A stretch of DNA of 64,000 nucleotides from Chryseobacterium luquanense. Its GTDB lineage: Bacteria; Bacteroidota; Bacteroidia; Flavobacteriales; Weeksellaceae. The notes beneath the pieces were generated by a model. It had not been told where the DNA came from, ran no database searches, and saw only the letters and a program-made list of their open reading frames with translations. This document shows, one piece after another, positions 33,391-41,263 of the stretch. The stretch lies in contig NZ_JAOVZV010000015.1 of assembly GCF_026460945.1 (NCBI RefSeq), forward strand, positions 186,001 to 250,000. Reading direction: 5' to 3'. Every line of letters begins with the position of its first letter. The stretch's first letter is position 1. The position numbers and the translations under genes were made by a program.

Positions 33391-34455
33391 ATGTTTGAAG
33401 ATAAAGAACCAGAATTAACGCCCATTTCAAAACTAGGAGAATTTGGCTTAATTAAACACCTTACTCAATTTTTCCCATTGTCCAATGAATCTTCGGAAGT
33501 TGGAGTAGGAGATGATGCCGCAGTCATCAATCCGGGAAACAAAAAAGTTGTTTTAACGACCGATGTTTTGGCTGAGGGAGTTCATTTCAATTTGGGATAT
33601 GTTCCTTTGAAGCATTTAGGGTATAAAGCTGTTGTGGTAAATCTTAGCGATATTGCAGCAATGAATGCAACACCGACTCAGATTTTAGTTTCTCTTGCAG
33701 TTTCGAACCGTTTTCCGGTGGAAGCTTTAGAAGAATTGTATTCCGGAATTCAGGCGGCTTGTGGAAGATATAAAGTCGATTTGATCGGTGGCGATACGAC
33801 GAGTTCCAACGCAGGATTGGTGATGAGCATTACCGCTGTCGGAATTGACGATGAAGAAAATATCGTGAAAAGAAGTGGCGCAAAACCAAACGACTTGCTT
33901 GTTGTGAGTGGAGATTTGGGCGGAGCTTACATGGGGCTTCAGATTTTGGAAAGAGAACATGCCGTTTTCTTGGCAGACCCAAATATGCAGCCTGAAATGG
34001 AAGGTTTCGACTATATTTTGGAAAGACAATTGAAGCCTGAAGCGAGAACCGACGTAAAAGGAATTTTAGAACAATTGGATATCAAACCAACGTCTATGAT
34101 TGATATTTCAGACGGTTTGGCTTCGGAAATCCTACATCTTTCTGACCAGTCGAAAGTAGGTTTCAGACTGTATGAAGAAAAAATCCCGATGGATAATCTG
34201 ACGATTACAACGGCCGATGATTTGAATTTAAATCCTGTAATGACGGCTTTGAGCGGTGGTGAAGATTATGAATTGCTGTTCACGATTGCTTCAGAAGATT
34301 TTGATAAAATAAAAAACCATCCGGATTTTACTATTATCGGTCATGCTGTTGAAAAAGAAGAAGGGAATTTTATGGTAGCAAGAGGCTCTAATCAATTGGT
34401 AGCGTTGACCGCACAAGGGTGGGACGCTTTTTTAAGCAATCAGCAAAACGATTAA
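33391..34455 (+). CDS. thiL: Thiamine-monophosphate kinase
   Basis: A 354-residue ATP-dependent kinase converting thiamine phosphate to thiamine diphosphate, in the PurM/SelD-like family. The Mg/ATP site GVGDDAAVINPGNKKVVLTT is near residue 38, LAEGVHFNLGYVPLKHLGYK and NLSDIAAMNATPTQILVSLA follow, and the C-terminal ISDGLASEILHLSDQS and LSGGEDYELLFTI motifs complete it. Length is normal. No thiamine riboswitch was seen upstream. Confidence 0.93.
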   Translation: MFEDKEPELTPISKLGEFGLIKHLTQFFPLSNESSEVGVGDDAAVINPGNKKVVLTTDVLAEGVHFNLGYVPLKHLGYKAVVVNLSDIAAMNATPTQILVSLAVSNRFPVEALEELYSGIQAACGRYKVDLIGGDTTSSNAGLVMSITAVGIDDEENIVKRSGAKPNDLLVVSGDLGGAYMGLQILEREHAVFLADPNMQPEMEGFDYILERQLKPEARTDVKGILEQLDIKPTSMIDISDGLASEILHLSDQSKVGFRLYEEKIPMDNLTITTADDLNLNPVMTALSGGEDYELLFTIASEDFDKIKNHPDFTIIGHAVEKEEGNFMVARGSNQLVALTAQGWDAFLSNQQND

Positions 34456-34572
34456 AATTTAATTTTAAATATTGTGAAGCAACTGCATTTTTTTGTAGTG
34501 GTTTTTTATTAAATTAAAAATATAGCAAATTTATAAGTTTAGACATAAATTGTATTAAGCTAATTACTAATT

Positions 34573-34824
34573 ATGAAGGATCTTTTTGAGTTCAGGGCAT
34601 CTATTAATAATGATAATTTTCATTTTACAGATGAGATGACTGATCATTTTATTAAACTTATAGAATCAAAATCGCTTTTTTGGGGAGGTGGATATGGTGA
34701 TAATTATATGCAAGGAAGTTTGTATTGTGATGAAAATTTACATACCGAAATTGTTGCGTATTTTCAAAGATTAAATGATAACATCAAAGTTGATATAAGC
34801 ATATTCGGAATTTCTAAAATTTGA
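34573..34824 (+). CDS. Small protein, weakly YggL-like
   Basis: An 83-residue soluble protein. The segment FIKLIESKSLFWGGGYGDN and the following MQGSLYC resemble the G-G-G core and strand of the YggL/DUF469 family, which associates with the ribosomal large subunit in E. coli; the fit is weak and partial. It ends with an in-frame TGA, and the next ORF, in the same frame, begins 9 bases later with no ATG. It is possibly the first part of a fused protein or the first of two coupled genes. Confidence 0.5.
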   Translation: MKDLFEFRASINNDNFHFTDEMTDHFIKLIESKSLFWGGGYGDNYMQGSLYCDENLHTEIVAYFQRLNDNIKVDISIFGISKI

Positions 34825-34833
34825 TTTGATTAT

Positions 34834-35070
34834 TTGCAATGCCTCTGTTGCGGATATTTTACGCTTTCCAATCGAAGACATTTTGAAATCTGTGATGTTT
34901 GTTTTTGGGAAGATGATGGTGTCTCTGAACCTTCAGAAGAAAGCGGACCTAATCATATGACTTTAGAAAAGGGTCGGTTAAATTTTTCTAAATTCGGGGC
35001 TTGTGAAGAAGAGTTTGTAAAAAATGTGGTTAAAAATCCTGAAAATATATACAGAAAGGGAGATTTGTAA
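34834..35070 (+). CDS. CPCC-type cysteine-rich protein
   Basis: A 78-residue protein with the pattern C-x-C-C-G-Y-x-T-L, F-E-I-C-D-V-C-F-W-E-D-D, ending GRLNFSKFGACEEEFVK; four Cys likely bind zinc. The CPCC family usually starts near the first CPCCGY motif, here CLCCGYFTL. No ATG precedes it: the first in-frame codon after the upstream TGA that could start is TTG 34834. It may be translated from that TTG, by coupling, or by readthrough from the small ORF upstream. A bidirectional terminator follows. Confidence 0.65.
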   Translation: MQCLCCGYFTLSNRRHFEICDVCFWEDDGVSEPSEESGPNHMTLEKGRLNFSKFGACEEEFVKNVVKNPENIYRKGDL

Positions 35071-35075
35071 TATAA

Positions 35076-35104
35076 AAATCCAGCTCATTTTTTGAGCTGG
35101 ATTT
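35076..35104. terminator. Bidirectional terminator
   Basis: AAATCCAGCTCA and TGAGCTGGATTT around a T-rich loop; a strong 12-bp stem between the CPCC gene and the convergent pepT. Confidence 0.75.
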
Positions 35105-35123
35105 CAATTTTTATATAAAATTT

Positions 35124-36371
35124 TTACGCCTTCACAATATTCACAATCACTTCCAAAGCTTTTTCCATACTTTCCAAAGCAACGTACTCATAAGGTCCGT
35201 GGAAATTAAGTCCACCAGCAAAAATATTCGGACAAGGTAATCCCATATAAGACAATTGTGCTCCATCGGTTCCGCCTCTGATTGCCTTGATTTTAGGCTC
35301 AATTCCAGCTTCTTTCATCGCTTTTGCTGCCAAATCAACAATGTGCATTTTACCCTCAAACTGCTGTTTCATATTACGATATTGCTCTTTAATCTCAACT
35401 TCAGCGGTTTTCTCGCCATGTTTTTGATTAAATTCAGCAACTTTTTCTTCCATAAATTTTTTTCTAGCCTCAAATTTCTCTTTGTCATGATCACGAATAA
35501 TGTATTGAAGTTTACACTCTGAAACATCAGAAGTTACATCCATCAAATGATAAAATCCGTCAAAACCTTTTGTAGTTGAAGGAGTTTCGTTTGCTGGTAA
35601 AGATTGGATAAATTCTGCAGCCAAAAGACTTGCATTCACCATTTTTCCGAAGGCATAACCTGGATGTACGCTCAATCCGTGGATTTTCACAACAGCTCCG
35701 GCTGCGTTGAAGTTTTCGTATTCCAATTCTCCAACTACACCACCATCCATTGTGTACGCAAACTCAGCTCCGAATTTTGCCACATCAAATTTATGCGCTC
35801 CTCTTCCAATTTCTTCATCGGGTGTAAATCCTATTGCCATTCTTCCATGCTTAATTTCAGGATGAGCAATAAGGTATTCTGCAGCCGTTACAATCTCTGC
35901 ACAACCTGCTTTATCATCGGCTCCGAGAAGTGTATTTCCGTCTGTTGTAATTAAAGTCTGACCGATATATTTCTTTAAACTTTCAAATTTTGAAGGCGAT
36001 AATGTAAAGTTGGTTTCTTTGTTTAAAACCAAATCTTCACCCTGATAATTTTCCCAAACCTGAGGTTTTACATTTTCACCACTGAAATCCGGTGAAGTAT
36101 CATAATGAGAAATGAACCCGATGGTTGGCTGATTATCATTCTCCAAATTAGAAGGAACATACGCCATAATATACCCATGGTCATCAATAGAAATATCTTC
36201 CAGGCCGATTGTTTTCAGTTCTTCAACGATGTAATTTGCGATGTCCCACTGTCTTTCTGTAGAAGGTGTCATTTCGCTTTCAGCGTCACTGGTTGAATAT
36301 ATTTTTACATAGCTGAGAAAACGGTTCAGTAATTTTTCTCTCCACATCGAGTTGAATTCTATTGTACTCAT
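35124..36371 (-). CDS. pepT: Peptidase T (tripeptide aminopeptidase)
   Basis: A 415-residue M20B zinc peptidase that removes the N-terminal residue from tripeptides in the cytoplasm. Metal ligand regions: FISHYDTSPDFSGENV, TLLGADDKAGCAEI, FTPDEEIGRGAHKFD, YTMDGGVVGELEYENF and RGGTDGAQLSYMGLPCPN. The dimerisation segment IHGLSVHPGYAFGKMVN is intact. Start at 36371 gives MSTIEFNSMWREKLLNRF. Full length. Confidence 0.93.
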   Translation of the reverse strand: MSTIEFNSMWREKLLNRFLSYVKIYSTSDAESEMTPSTERQWDIANYIVEELKTIGLEDISIDDHGYIMAYVPSNLENDNQPTIGFISHYDTSPDFSGENVKPQVWENYQGEDLVLNKETNFTLSPSKFESLKKYIGQTLITTDGNTLLGADDKAGCAEIVTAAEYLIAHPEIKHGRMAIGFTPDEEIGRGAHKFDVAKFGAEFAYTMDGGVVGELEYENFNAAGAVVKIHGLSVHPGYAFGKMVNASLLAAEFIQSLPANETPSTTKGFDGFYHLMDVTSDVSECKLQYIIRDHDKEKFEARKKFMEEKVAEFNQKHGEKTAEVEIKEQYRNMKQQFEGKMHIVDLAAKAMKEAGIEPKIKAIRGGTDGAQLSYMGLPCPNIFAGGLNFHGPYEYVALESMEKALEVIVNIVKA

Positions 36372-36390
36372 TTTAATTTCTAAATTTTTA

Positions 36391-36398
36391 CAAATATA
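36391..36398 (-). promoter_or_regulatory. Putative -7 promoter element for pepT
   Basis: Plus-strand CAAATATA reads TATATTTG on the minus strand, matching TAnnTTTG, 20 bases upstream of the pepT ATG. No clear -33 element at the right distance. Confidence 0.35.
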
Positions 36399-36425
36399 CG
36401 ATGCCTATATTAAATCATTACCAAC

Positions 36426-36450
36426 AAAAAACCTTCGTTCGGAAGGTTTT
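36426..36450 (-). terminator. Terminator downstream of the GLPGLI gene
   Basis: AAAACCTTC-CGAAC-GAAGGTTTT on the minus strand with a T-run ahead. It lies between the GLPGLI stop (36456) and the pepT promoter region. Confidence 0.65.
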
Positions 36451-36455
36451 AAATT

Positions 36456-37244
36456 TTAATCGAGATAATTATTGATACTTCTAATATTACTAATCATACT
36501 TTCTTGATTTTCTTTTGGAGGAGTTTTTCCAAAAATCCCAACAAAAGCTCCAATAGGATCATTGAAAACCTGTGCTCTTTTCTTTGAAAACCTTTCGTAA
36601 TCTGTTTTTACGGCTCTATCTAAAGGAACAATAGGCTTCACAACTCTTTTTAAACTTTCTAAAGTAAAATGGAAATAATCTTTAGAATCATATGCTTCTA
36701 AAACAAGACCAGGTAAATTCTTGAAAGTATAAGGTCCTTCTGAAATCGGAATTTCTTCTGTATACCATACAGTTATGGATTTGTTATGATATTTCCCAAC
36801 CGCTTTTTTACAAGTATATTCACGAATTTTTTTAGTTTCATTTAAAAAAGACCATTGGACTTTTTCTACTGCAGGATAGTTGTAGGTGACATTAAGAATT
36901 TTATCAAATATAATAATTTCGCCATTTCTCTTTATCACTTCTGGAATATATTTTGCCGAAGCCCAATTTTCTGTTCTCATTATTGCGATGCCATTAACAG
37001 GATTTTTATTACTTTTATCTATCTCTGCAAATGTTATAGAATCTGCTTTTTCTTTGAAATCACTTCTAAATATGGAAGAATTTTTACCTATTCTCAAATA
37101 TGCAAGTTCTTTTTTCAAAGTATGAGTATTTGCTGAATCAATAAGAAAAGTAGTTAAATATTTACATTCAATAAAAGAGCTATCTGGTTTTTGTGCAAAA
37201 AAGAAATTTGATATAAAGAGTAAAAATATTAATTTAAGTTTCAT
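36456..37244 (-). CDS. GLPGLI family secreted protein
   Basis: A 262-residue secreted protein with signal peptide (KLKLIFLLFISNFFFAQ). The family motif appears as GPYTFKNLPGLVLEAYD, preceded by the W-Y-T-x-E-I-P strand (ITVWYTEEIPISEG) and KKAVGKYHNKS. GLPGLI proteins are abundant, lineage-expanded secreted proteins of Bacteroidota with no defined function; many sit in genes controlled by stress or sulfur. The ATG lies 20 bases from the neighbouring small secreted protein. A second, broken copy is at 43928-44238. Confidence 0.85.
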   Translation of the reverse strand: MKLKLIFLLFISNFFFAQKPDSSFIECKYLTTFLIDSANTHTLKKELAYLRIGKNSSIFRSDFKEKADSITFAEIDKSNKNPVNGIAIMRTENWASAKYIPEVIKRNGEIIIFDKILNVTYNYPAVEKVQWSFLNETKKIREYTCKKAVGKYHNKSITVWYTEEIPISEGPYTFKNLPGLVLEAYDSKDYFHFTLESLKRVVKPIVPLDRAVKTDYERFSKKRAQVFNDPIGAFVGIFGKTPPKENQESMISNIRSINNYLD

Positions 37245-37264
37245 ATTGTTTTTTAATATTAAAA

Positions 37265-37585
37265 TTAATATATACTAATATATGCACCAGCATAATCACG
37301 CGTTTTACACATGAAAATATTATATAAATCGGTATTCTCTCTTTGGCACGCTCGAGACTGCTCATAACTGCCTGAAACTTCAGTATCGTAACAGACAGTG
37401 TCAATAACCATTTCATTAGGCTTGCACCATGCGACTATTCCATATGTATAACATTTTTGGGATTTCAACTTTTTTATATCTTCTTTAGCTTCAATCTTTA
37501 CCTCTGAATTTTTTTCCATCTTTAAATCATTTGCCCTTGCAATACTTGCTGTAGCAAATAAAGCTACTAAAAAAATCTTTTTCAT
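37265..37585 (-). CDS. Small secreted cysteine-containing protein
   Basis: A 106-residue protein with signal peptide (KKIFLVALFATASIARAN). The mature region is charged at first (EKNSEVKIEAKEDIKK) and then carries five Cys (SQKCYTY, AWCKPN, DTVCYD, SRACQR, FMCKTR), which suggests disulfides and extracytoplasmic location. I recognise no family. It is divergent from the XRE regulator, 119 bases away. Confidence 0.6.
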   Translation of the reverse strand: MKKIFLVALFATASIARANDLKMEKNSEVKIEAKEDIKKLKSQKCYTYGIVAWCKPNEMVIDTVCYDTEVSGSYEQSRACQRENTDLYNIFMCKTRDYAGAYISIY

Positions 37586-37682
37586 TGTATTATTTTTTAA
37601 TTACAAATACAAAAATGTTAATGATTTTGTGTTTGATTGTATTATTTTGCCGATATTTTTAATAGTAAATCCGATAATTTTA

Positions 37683-37690
37683 TATATTTG
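37683..37690 (+). promoter_or_regulatory. Putative -7 promoter element for the XRE regulator
   Basis: TATATTTG matches TAnnTTTG, 15 bases before the ATG at 37705. The -33 region (TTTTT at 37656-37660) is 22 bases away, a little long. Confidence 0.4.
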
Positions 37691-37704
37691 CCAAAACCAC
37701 AAAT

Positions 37705-38016
37705 ATGAAAATAGGCAAAAAACTGAGAGAATTTCGCTATAAAAATAATAACTCCCAACAAGAAGTTGCTGAACTCTTAAATATCTCGCAAAGCACATAC
37801 TGTGACTGGGAAAGTGATAGAACGTTTCCTAAATTCGAAAATTTATCAAAAATTGCTAAACTTTATAACATTGATATTAATGATTTGATTTCATCAGAGA
37901 AAGGAAATAATATTAATTTAGTTACAGGAAGTGAAACAACCGAGGTATTGCTTAAAGTGTCGGAAAAATTAGATAAACTGGTTGAGGTTGTTGAAAAATT
38001 AATTGAAAAAAAGTAA
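37705..38016 (+). CDS. XRE family transcriptional regulator
   Basis: A 103-residue DNA-binding protein. The helix-turn-helix covers residues 5-60 (KKLREFRYKNNNSQQEVAEL, then LNISQSTYCDWESDRTFPKF), the typical Cro/C1 pattern with QQEVAELLNISQSTYC as the two helices. A C-terminal coiled segment (VLLKVSEKLDKLVEVVEKLI) probably mediates dimerisation. Targets unknown; the nearby divergent small secreted protein is a possible one. It is not preceded by a restriction or toxin gene. Confidence 0.85.
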   Translation: MKIGKKLREFRYKNNNSQQEVAELLNISQSTYCDWESDRTFPKFENLSKIAKLYNIDINDLISSEKGNNINLVTGSETTEVLLKVSEKLDKLVEVVEKLIEKK

Positions 38017-38199
38017 AAATTCTAATTCTACATCTGATTATCTTCAATATTTAAAATCAAAAACTAATAAATTAAAAGTTTATAATAGGTTATTTGTTGC
38101 TGAATGTATCTTATCGAAATTATAAATCGGAAATAAATTATTGATAATCAATTTAATATTAGCTTTGTTTTAAATCAGAACTAAATAGTTTAGTTTTAT

Positions 38200-38207
38200 T
38201 ATATTTG
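38200..38207 (+). promoter_or_regulatory. Putative -7 promoter element for HMG-CoA lyase
   Basis: TATATTTG matches TAnnTTTG, 18 bases before the ATG at 38225, without a clear -33 partner. The rest of 38017-38199 shows nothing I can name. Confidence 0.35.
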
Positions 38208-38224
38208 AGAAAATCAAAAGTAAA

Positions 38225-39073
38225 ATGTTTCTTACCGAATGTCCCAGAGACGCAATGCAGGGTTGGGATGAATTTATTCCGACCGACAAAAAAATAGATT
38301 ACATCAATTCACTGATGGAAGTTGGTTTTGATGTGCTCGATTGCCTGAGTTTTGTCTCTCCGAAAGCGATTCCGCAAATGGCAGATTCTGCTGAGGTTGC
38401 CGAAAATATCGACAAATCTTTATCAAATACCAAAGTTTCAGCAATAATCGGAAATTACAGAGGAGCCGAGAAAGCTCTAATGCATCCATCCGTAGATATT
38501 TTAGGCTTTCCGTTTTCTATTTCTGAGACTTTTCAACATCGAAATACTAATAAAAATCAAGAGGAAGCTTTTGATGATATTGTGAAAATGATGGAACTGA
38601 CAAAAAGTGAAGGCAAAGAACTGAATCTTTATTTTTCAATGGCATTTGGAAATCCTTACGGCGAAATGTGGAAATGGGAAGATGTTGATTTCTGGGCAAA
38701 CCGTTTTTCTGAAATTGGAATTAAAAACATCTTACTTTCTGATACAACAGGAGTTGCAACGCCGGAAACCATTGCTCTACTATTTGAAAAAATTCCTTCA
38801 AAGTATCCTGAAATTGATTTCGGAGCTCATTTTCACAACCGTTACGAAGATTCTTATTCTAAATTGAAAGCCGCTTATGATCAAGGTTGCAGAAGATATG
38901 ATTCTGCCATCAAAGGAATTGGCGGTTGTCCGATGGCGAAAGATGATTTGGTAGGAAATATGCCGACCGAACAGGTAATCAACTTTATGAGCGTTGAAAA
39001 AGCGGAACACAAATTGAATTTATTGAATTTCGAAAGTTCTTATAACAGAGCGAAAGATATTTTTCATTTTTGA
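38225..39073 (+). CDS. Hydroxymethylglutaryl-CoA lyase
   Basis: A 282-residue TIM-barrel enzyme that cleaves HMG-CoA into acetyl-CoA and acetoacetate at the end of leucine catabolism. The N-terminal ECPRDAMQGWDEFIPTDKKI is a variant of the E-x-P-R-D-G-L-Q motif; SDTTGVATPETIALLFEKI gives the D-T-x-G region, DFGAHFHNRYED holds the metal-binding H-x-H-x-x and GIGGCPMAKDDLVGNMPTEQ carries the catalytic Cys (residue about 235). The N-terminus is a few residues shorter than typical. It is followed by OsmC after 28 bases. Confidence 0.88.
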   Translation: MFLTECPRDAMQGWDEFIPTDKKIDYINSLMEVGFDVLDCLSFVSPKAIPQMADSAEVAENIDKSLSNTKVSAIIGNYRGAEKALMHPSVDILGFPFSISETFQHRNTNKNQEEAFDDIVKMMELTKSEGKELNLYFSMAFGNPYGEMWKWEDVDFWANRFSEIGIKNILLSDTTGVATPETIALLFEKIPSKYPEIDFGAHFHNRYEDSYSKLKAAYDQGCRRYDSAIKGIGGCPMAKDDLVGNMPTEQVINFMSVEKAEHKLNLLNFESSYNRAKDIFHF

Positions 39074-39101
39074 GACATCGTCTCTTTTATTTTAAAAAAT
39101 T

Positions 39102-39503
39102 ATGACATCAAAAATAACATACATCGGCGGACTCAGATGTTCAGCTGAACATTTACAGTCAGGAACCATTATCGAAAGTGATGCGCCAACCGACAACCAT
39201 GGAAAAGGGGAAAAGTTTTCACCGACTGATCTTTGTGCGACTTCTTTAGCAGAATGTGCTTTGACGACCATTGCCATTTTAGGAAAAGACAAAAAGATCA
39301 ATATCGACGGAGCGTACTGTACACTTCAGAAAATTATGAAAACGGAGCCGAGAAGAATCGGGGAAATTGTCTGTAATTTTGTTTTTCAAGATTCCTATTC
39401 AGATAAGGAAAAAGCGTTCATCGAAGAAACTGCTCACAATTGTCCGGTGGCCAGAAGCCTTCATCCGGAATTGGTACAGACCATGATTTTCATTTATCAA
39501 TAA
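39102..39503 (+). CDS. OsmC family peroxidase
   Basis: A 133-residue OsmC/Ohr-fold protein that detoxifies organic or hydroperoxides with two Cys residues. KGEKFSPTDLCATSLAECALTT (shortened) provides the peroxidatic Cys helix, and ETAHNCPVARSLHPELVQ the second Cys. Full-length for the family, with the usual GGLRCSAEHLQSGTII start. It is followed by a strong terminator, so it probably ends a transcript shared with HMG-CoA lyase. Confidence 0.85.
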   Translation: MTSKITYIGGLRCSAEHLQSGTIIESDAPTDNHGKGEKFSPTDLCATSLAECALTTIAILGKDKKINIDGAYCTLQKIMKTEPRRIGEIVCNFVFQDSYSDKEKAFIEETAHNCPVARSLHPELVQTMIFIYQ

Positions 39504-39509
39504 AATAAG

Positions 39510-39536
39510 CCGCAGAGATATTTCTGCGGTTTTTTA
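39510..39536 (+). terminator. Rho-independent terminator after osmC
   Basis: CCGCAGA-GATATT-TCTGCGG followed by TTTTTTA; strong stem and T-tract just downstream of the stop at 39503. Confidence 0.8.
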
Positions 39537-39560
39537 TTTAAGGTTTAAACATTTTTAGAT

Positions 39561-39635
39561 ATGGTTCCAATCATTTCATCAAAACAACTGAAAAACCTTT
39601 CCATTGAAAGATTCATAAGAATAGGAAATTATTAA
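39561..39635 (+). pseudogene. Possible remnant of a sulfurtransferase N-terminus
   Basis: A 24-codon ORF beginning MVPIISSKQLKNLSIERFIR resembles, from memory, the first residues of flavobacterial rhodanese-type sulfurtransferases (family-like pattern P-I-I-S-x-x-x-L-K-x-L). It ends at a TAA, and nothing matching the rest of such a protein follows; a REP-like palindrome starts 33 bases later. If real, it is a gene fragment. The match is short and unaligned, so it could be chance. The rest of 39504-39811 holds a terminator and a REP copy. Confidence 0.25.
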
Positions 39636-39668
39636 ATTGCGAAAGATGTTTAGAAGAGTAACGTCTTG

Positions 39669-39750
39669 TTTGTCATTCTTACGAAGGAAGAATCTCAATA
39701 GTAATTTATAGATTATTCATTCCGCTTTCACTTTTTTTCAGAATGACAAA
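39669..39750. repeat. REP-like palindrome, copy 2
   Basis: Arms TTTGTCATTCT (39669-39679) and AGAATGACAAA (39740-39750) are perfectly inverted, with about 60 bases between. The left side reads TTTGTCATTCTTACGAAGG and then AAGAATCTCAATAG, which shares TTTGTCATTC and GAATCTCA with copy 1 at 32691. It is thus a second member of the same extragenic repeat family, with a degenerate inner part. Confidence 0.6.
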
Positions 39751-39767
39751 CCTGTAGACAAAATAAA

Positions 39768-39790
39768 AAGCTGCCAAAAATTGACAGCCT
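39768..39790 (-). terminator. Terminator downstream of the DUF59 gene
   Basis: On the minus strand GGCTGTCA-ATTTT-TGGCAGCT followed by TTTTATTTT; one G-T wobble in the stem. It lies just below the stop at 39812. Confidence 0.65.
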
Positions 39791-39811
39791 CATTTATTTT
39801 TTTTAGAAAAT

Positions 39812-40138
39812 TTAAAGCATTCCCAGCTCAAATTTAGCCTCTTCACTCATCATATCTTTGTTCCAGCTTGGCTCAAAAGTAAGTTCGAGATCGACCTCTT
39901 TTACGTTTTCTACTGCTTTCACTTTGTCTTTAACTTCCTGAGGCAAAGTTTCTGCTACCGGACAGTTGGGAGTTGTTAAAGTCATAATGATTTTCACATC
40001 GGCTTCTTCCGAAATCTGAACGTCATAAATCAATCCCAATTCGTAAATATCCACCGGAATTTCCGGGTCGTAAACGGTTTTCAGTACTCTTATAATTTCT
40101 TCACCGATGTCGGCAATCTGATCGTCTGTAAAGTTCAT
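39812..40138 (-). CDS. sufT: SUF-system Fe-S assembly protein, DUF59/MIP18 family
   Basis: A 108-residue cytoplasmic protein of the DUF59/PaaD/MIP18 family that helps mature iron-sulfur proteins. The conserved motif VYDPEIPVDIYELGLIYDV is near residue 20 and the conserved Cys is in TLTTPNCPVAETLPQEV. SufT naming is by family; genes for the rest of the SUF system are not in the window. It shares a three-base gap with the exonuclease upstream. Confidence 0.85.
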   Translation of the reverse strand: MNFTDDQIADIGEEIIRVLKTVYDPEIPVDIYELGLIYDVQISEEADVKIIMTLTTPNCPVAETLPQEVKDKVKAVENVKEVDLELTFEPSWNKDMMSEEAKFELGML

Positions 40139-40141
40139 TTG

Positions 40142-40843
40142 TTAATCTAAATTGATATTTCTCTGCAATAAATCTTCCTGACGCATTCGTCGGAAAATAT
40201 TTGCCAAAGTTAAGACATCTTTTTCACAATAGTCAACTATTCGCTGCAAGTCTTTTTCTATGTAGTAGATTGATGAAACCATTGATCCGTCGATGTCGTC
40301 TTTCGGGGTTGGGATTCCGAAAACGTGAGCTAATAATTCCAGAGAGATAAAGCTTTTGTAGTCGCCAAATTTCCATAATTCCATGGTGTCAATATGGGGG
40401 ATTTCCCAAGGTTTTTTTCCAAACATTTGAAATGGAGTAGGAGGCATTATTCCGTTTATTAAAAATCTTCTTGCAATCCACGGAAAATCAAATTCTTTAC
40501 CGTTGTGAGCACAAAGAATGACATCACGAAGTCTAGGACTGTTAAAAATTTCACCAAATTCCATCAGCAATTTTTTCTCATCGTGACCAAAGAAACTTTT
40601 TATTTTTAAAGTATCATTTTTTTCAAGCATTCCGATGGTGATGCAGATGATTTTACCAAATTCAGCCATTATTCCGGCTCTTTCGTAGAAATCTTCTGGA
40701 GAAATTTCATCTTTTCGTTGATGTCTTGTCTTTTTCTCCCAAAGTTTTTGCTCAGTTTCCGGAATTTCGCTCCATTCTCCGTAAAGCGGAACTGTTTCAA
40801 TATCAATAAATAAAACTTTTTCTAAAGGAATGTTTTGTATCAT
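40142..40843 (-). CDS. Predicted 3'-5' exonuclease, PolB-like DnaQ family
   Basis: A 233-residue nuclease of the RNase H/DnaQ fold, similar to the exonuclease domain of family B DNA polymerases. Exo I reads VLFIDIETVPLYGEW, exo II has CAHNGKEFDFPWIARRF and exo III has IVDYCEKDVLTLANIFRRM, giving the D-E-D-Y/H-D acidic site. No polymerase domain is present. Likely to trim 3' ends of DNA; the biological role is unclear. It lies just upstream of the DUF59 gene. Confidence 0.82.
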   Translation of the reverse strand: MIQNIPLEKVLFIDIETVPLYGEWSEIPETEQKLWEKKTRHQRKDEISPEDFYERAGIMAEFGKIICITIGMLEKNDTLKIKSFFGHDEKKLLMEFGEIFNSPRLRDVILCAHNGKEFDFPWIARRFLINGIMPPTPFQMFGKKPWEIPHIDTMELWKFGDYKSFISLELLAHVFGIPTPKDDIDGSMVSSIYYIEKDLQRIVDYCEKDVLTLANIFRRMRQEDLLQRNINLD

Positions 40844-40873
40844 TTGTGATGAAATTTTTTGAGTTAAATTTAA

Positions 40874-41221
40874 TTATCCAACCTGAAGTCCGTTTTTCAC
40901 AGGTAACGATGGACTCAAAAGCGTAACGTCTTTATGGTCATCTCCGTAAACTCCCAAAACCAGACATTCACTGAAGAAATTGGCAATTTGTTTTTTCGGA
41001 AAATTAACAACGGCTAAAATTTGTTTTCCAACCAAATCTTCTTTGTTGTAAAGCGTTGTGATTTGTGCTGCAGATTTTCTTATTCCTACATCCCCAAAAT
41101 CGATTTCAAGTTGATAAGAAGGGTTTCTTGCTTTTTCAAAATCATTTACAGAAATAATTGTTCCGCTTCGGATGTCTAGTTTTTCAAAATCTGCCCAGGA
41201 AATTTCAGGTTTAATGCTCAT
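40874..41221 (-). CDS. csaA: tRNA-binding domain protein CsaA
   Basis: A 115-residue protein made of one OB-fold tRNA-binding domain (EMAP/TRBD). The opening ADFEKLDIRSGTIISVNDFE and QLEIDFGDVGIRKSAAQITT are diagnostic, with the K-x-x-x-N-x-x-P motif as VNFPKKQIANFFSE. CsaA is chaperone-like in Bacillus; the in vivo role may be tRNA handling. It is the first gene of a small minus-strand run with the exonuclease. Confidence 0.88.
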   Translation of the reverse strand: MSIKPEISWADFEKLDIRSGTIISVNDFEKARNPSYQLEIDFGDVGIRKSAAQITTLYNKEDLVGKQILAVVNFPKKQIANFFSECLVLGVYGDDHKDVTLLSPSLPVKNGLQVG

Positions 41222-41263
41222 TTAGATTTAATTTAAAATAAAAATACGGTTAAATTTTTATAA

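Noticed and set aside
37601-37798. 65-codon minus-strand ORF near the XRE regulator
   Set aside because: It overlaps the regulator's start and divergent spacer, is hydrophobic by chance and has no recognisable features.
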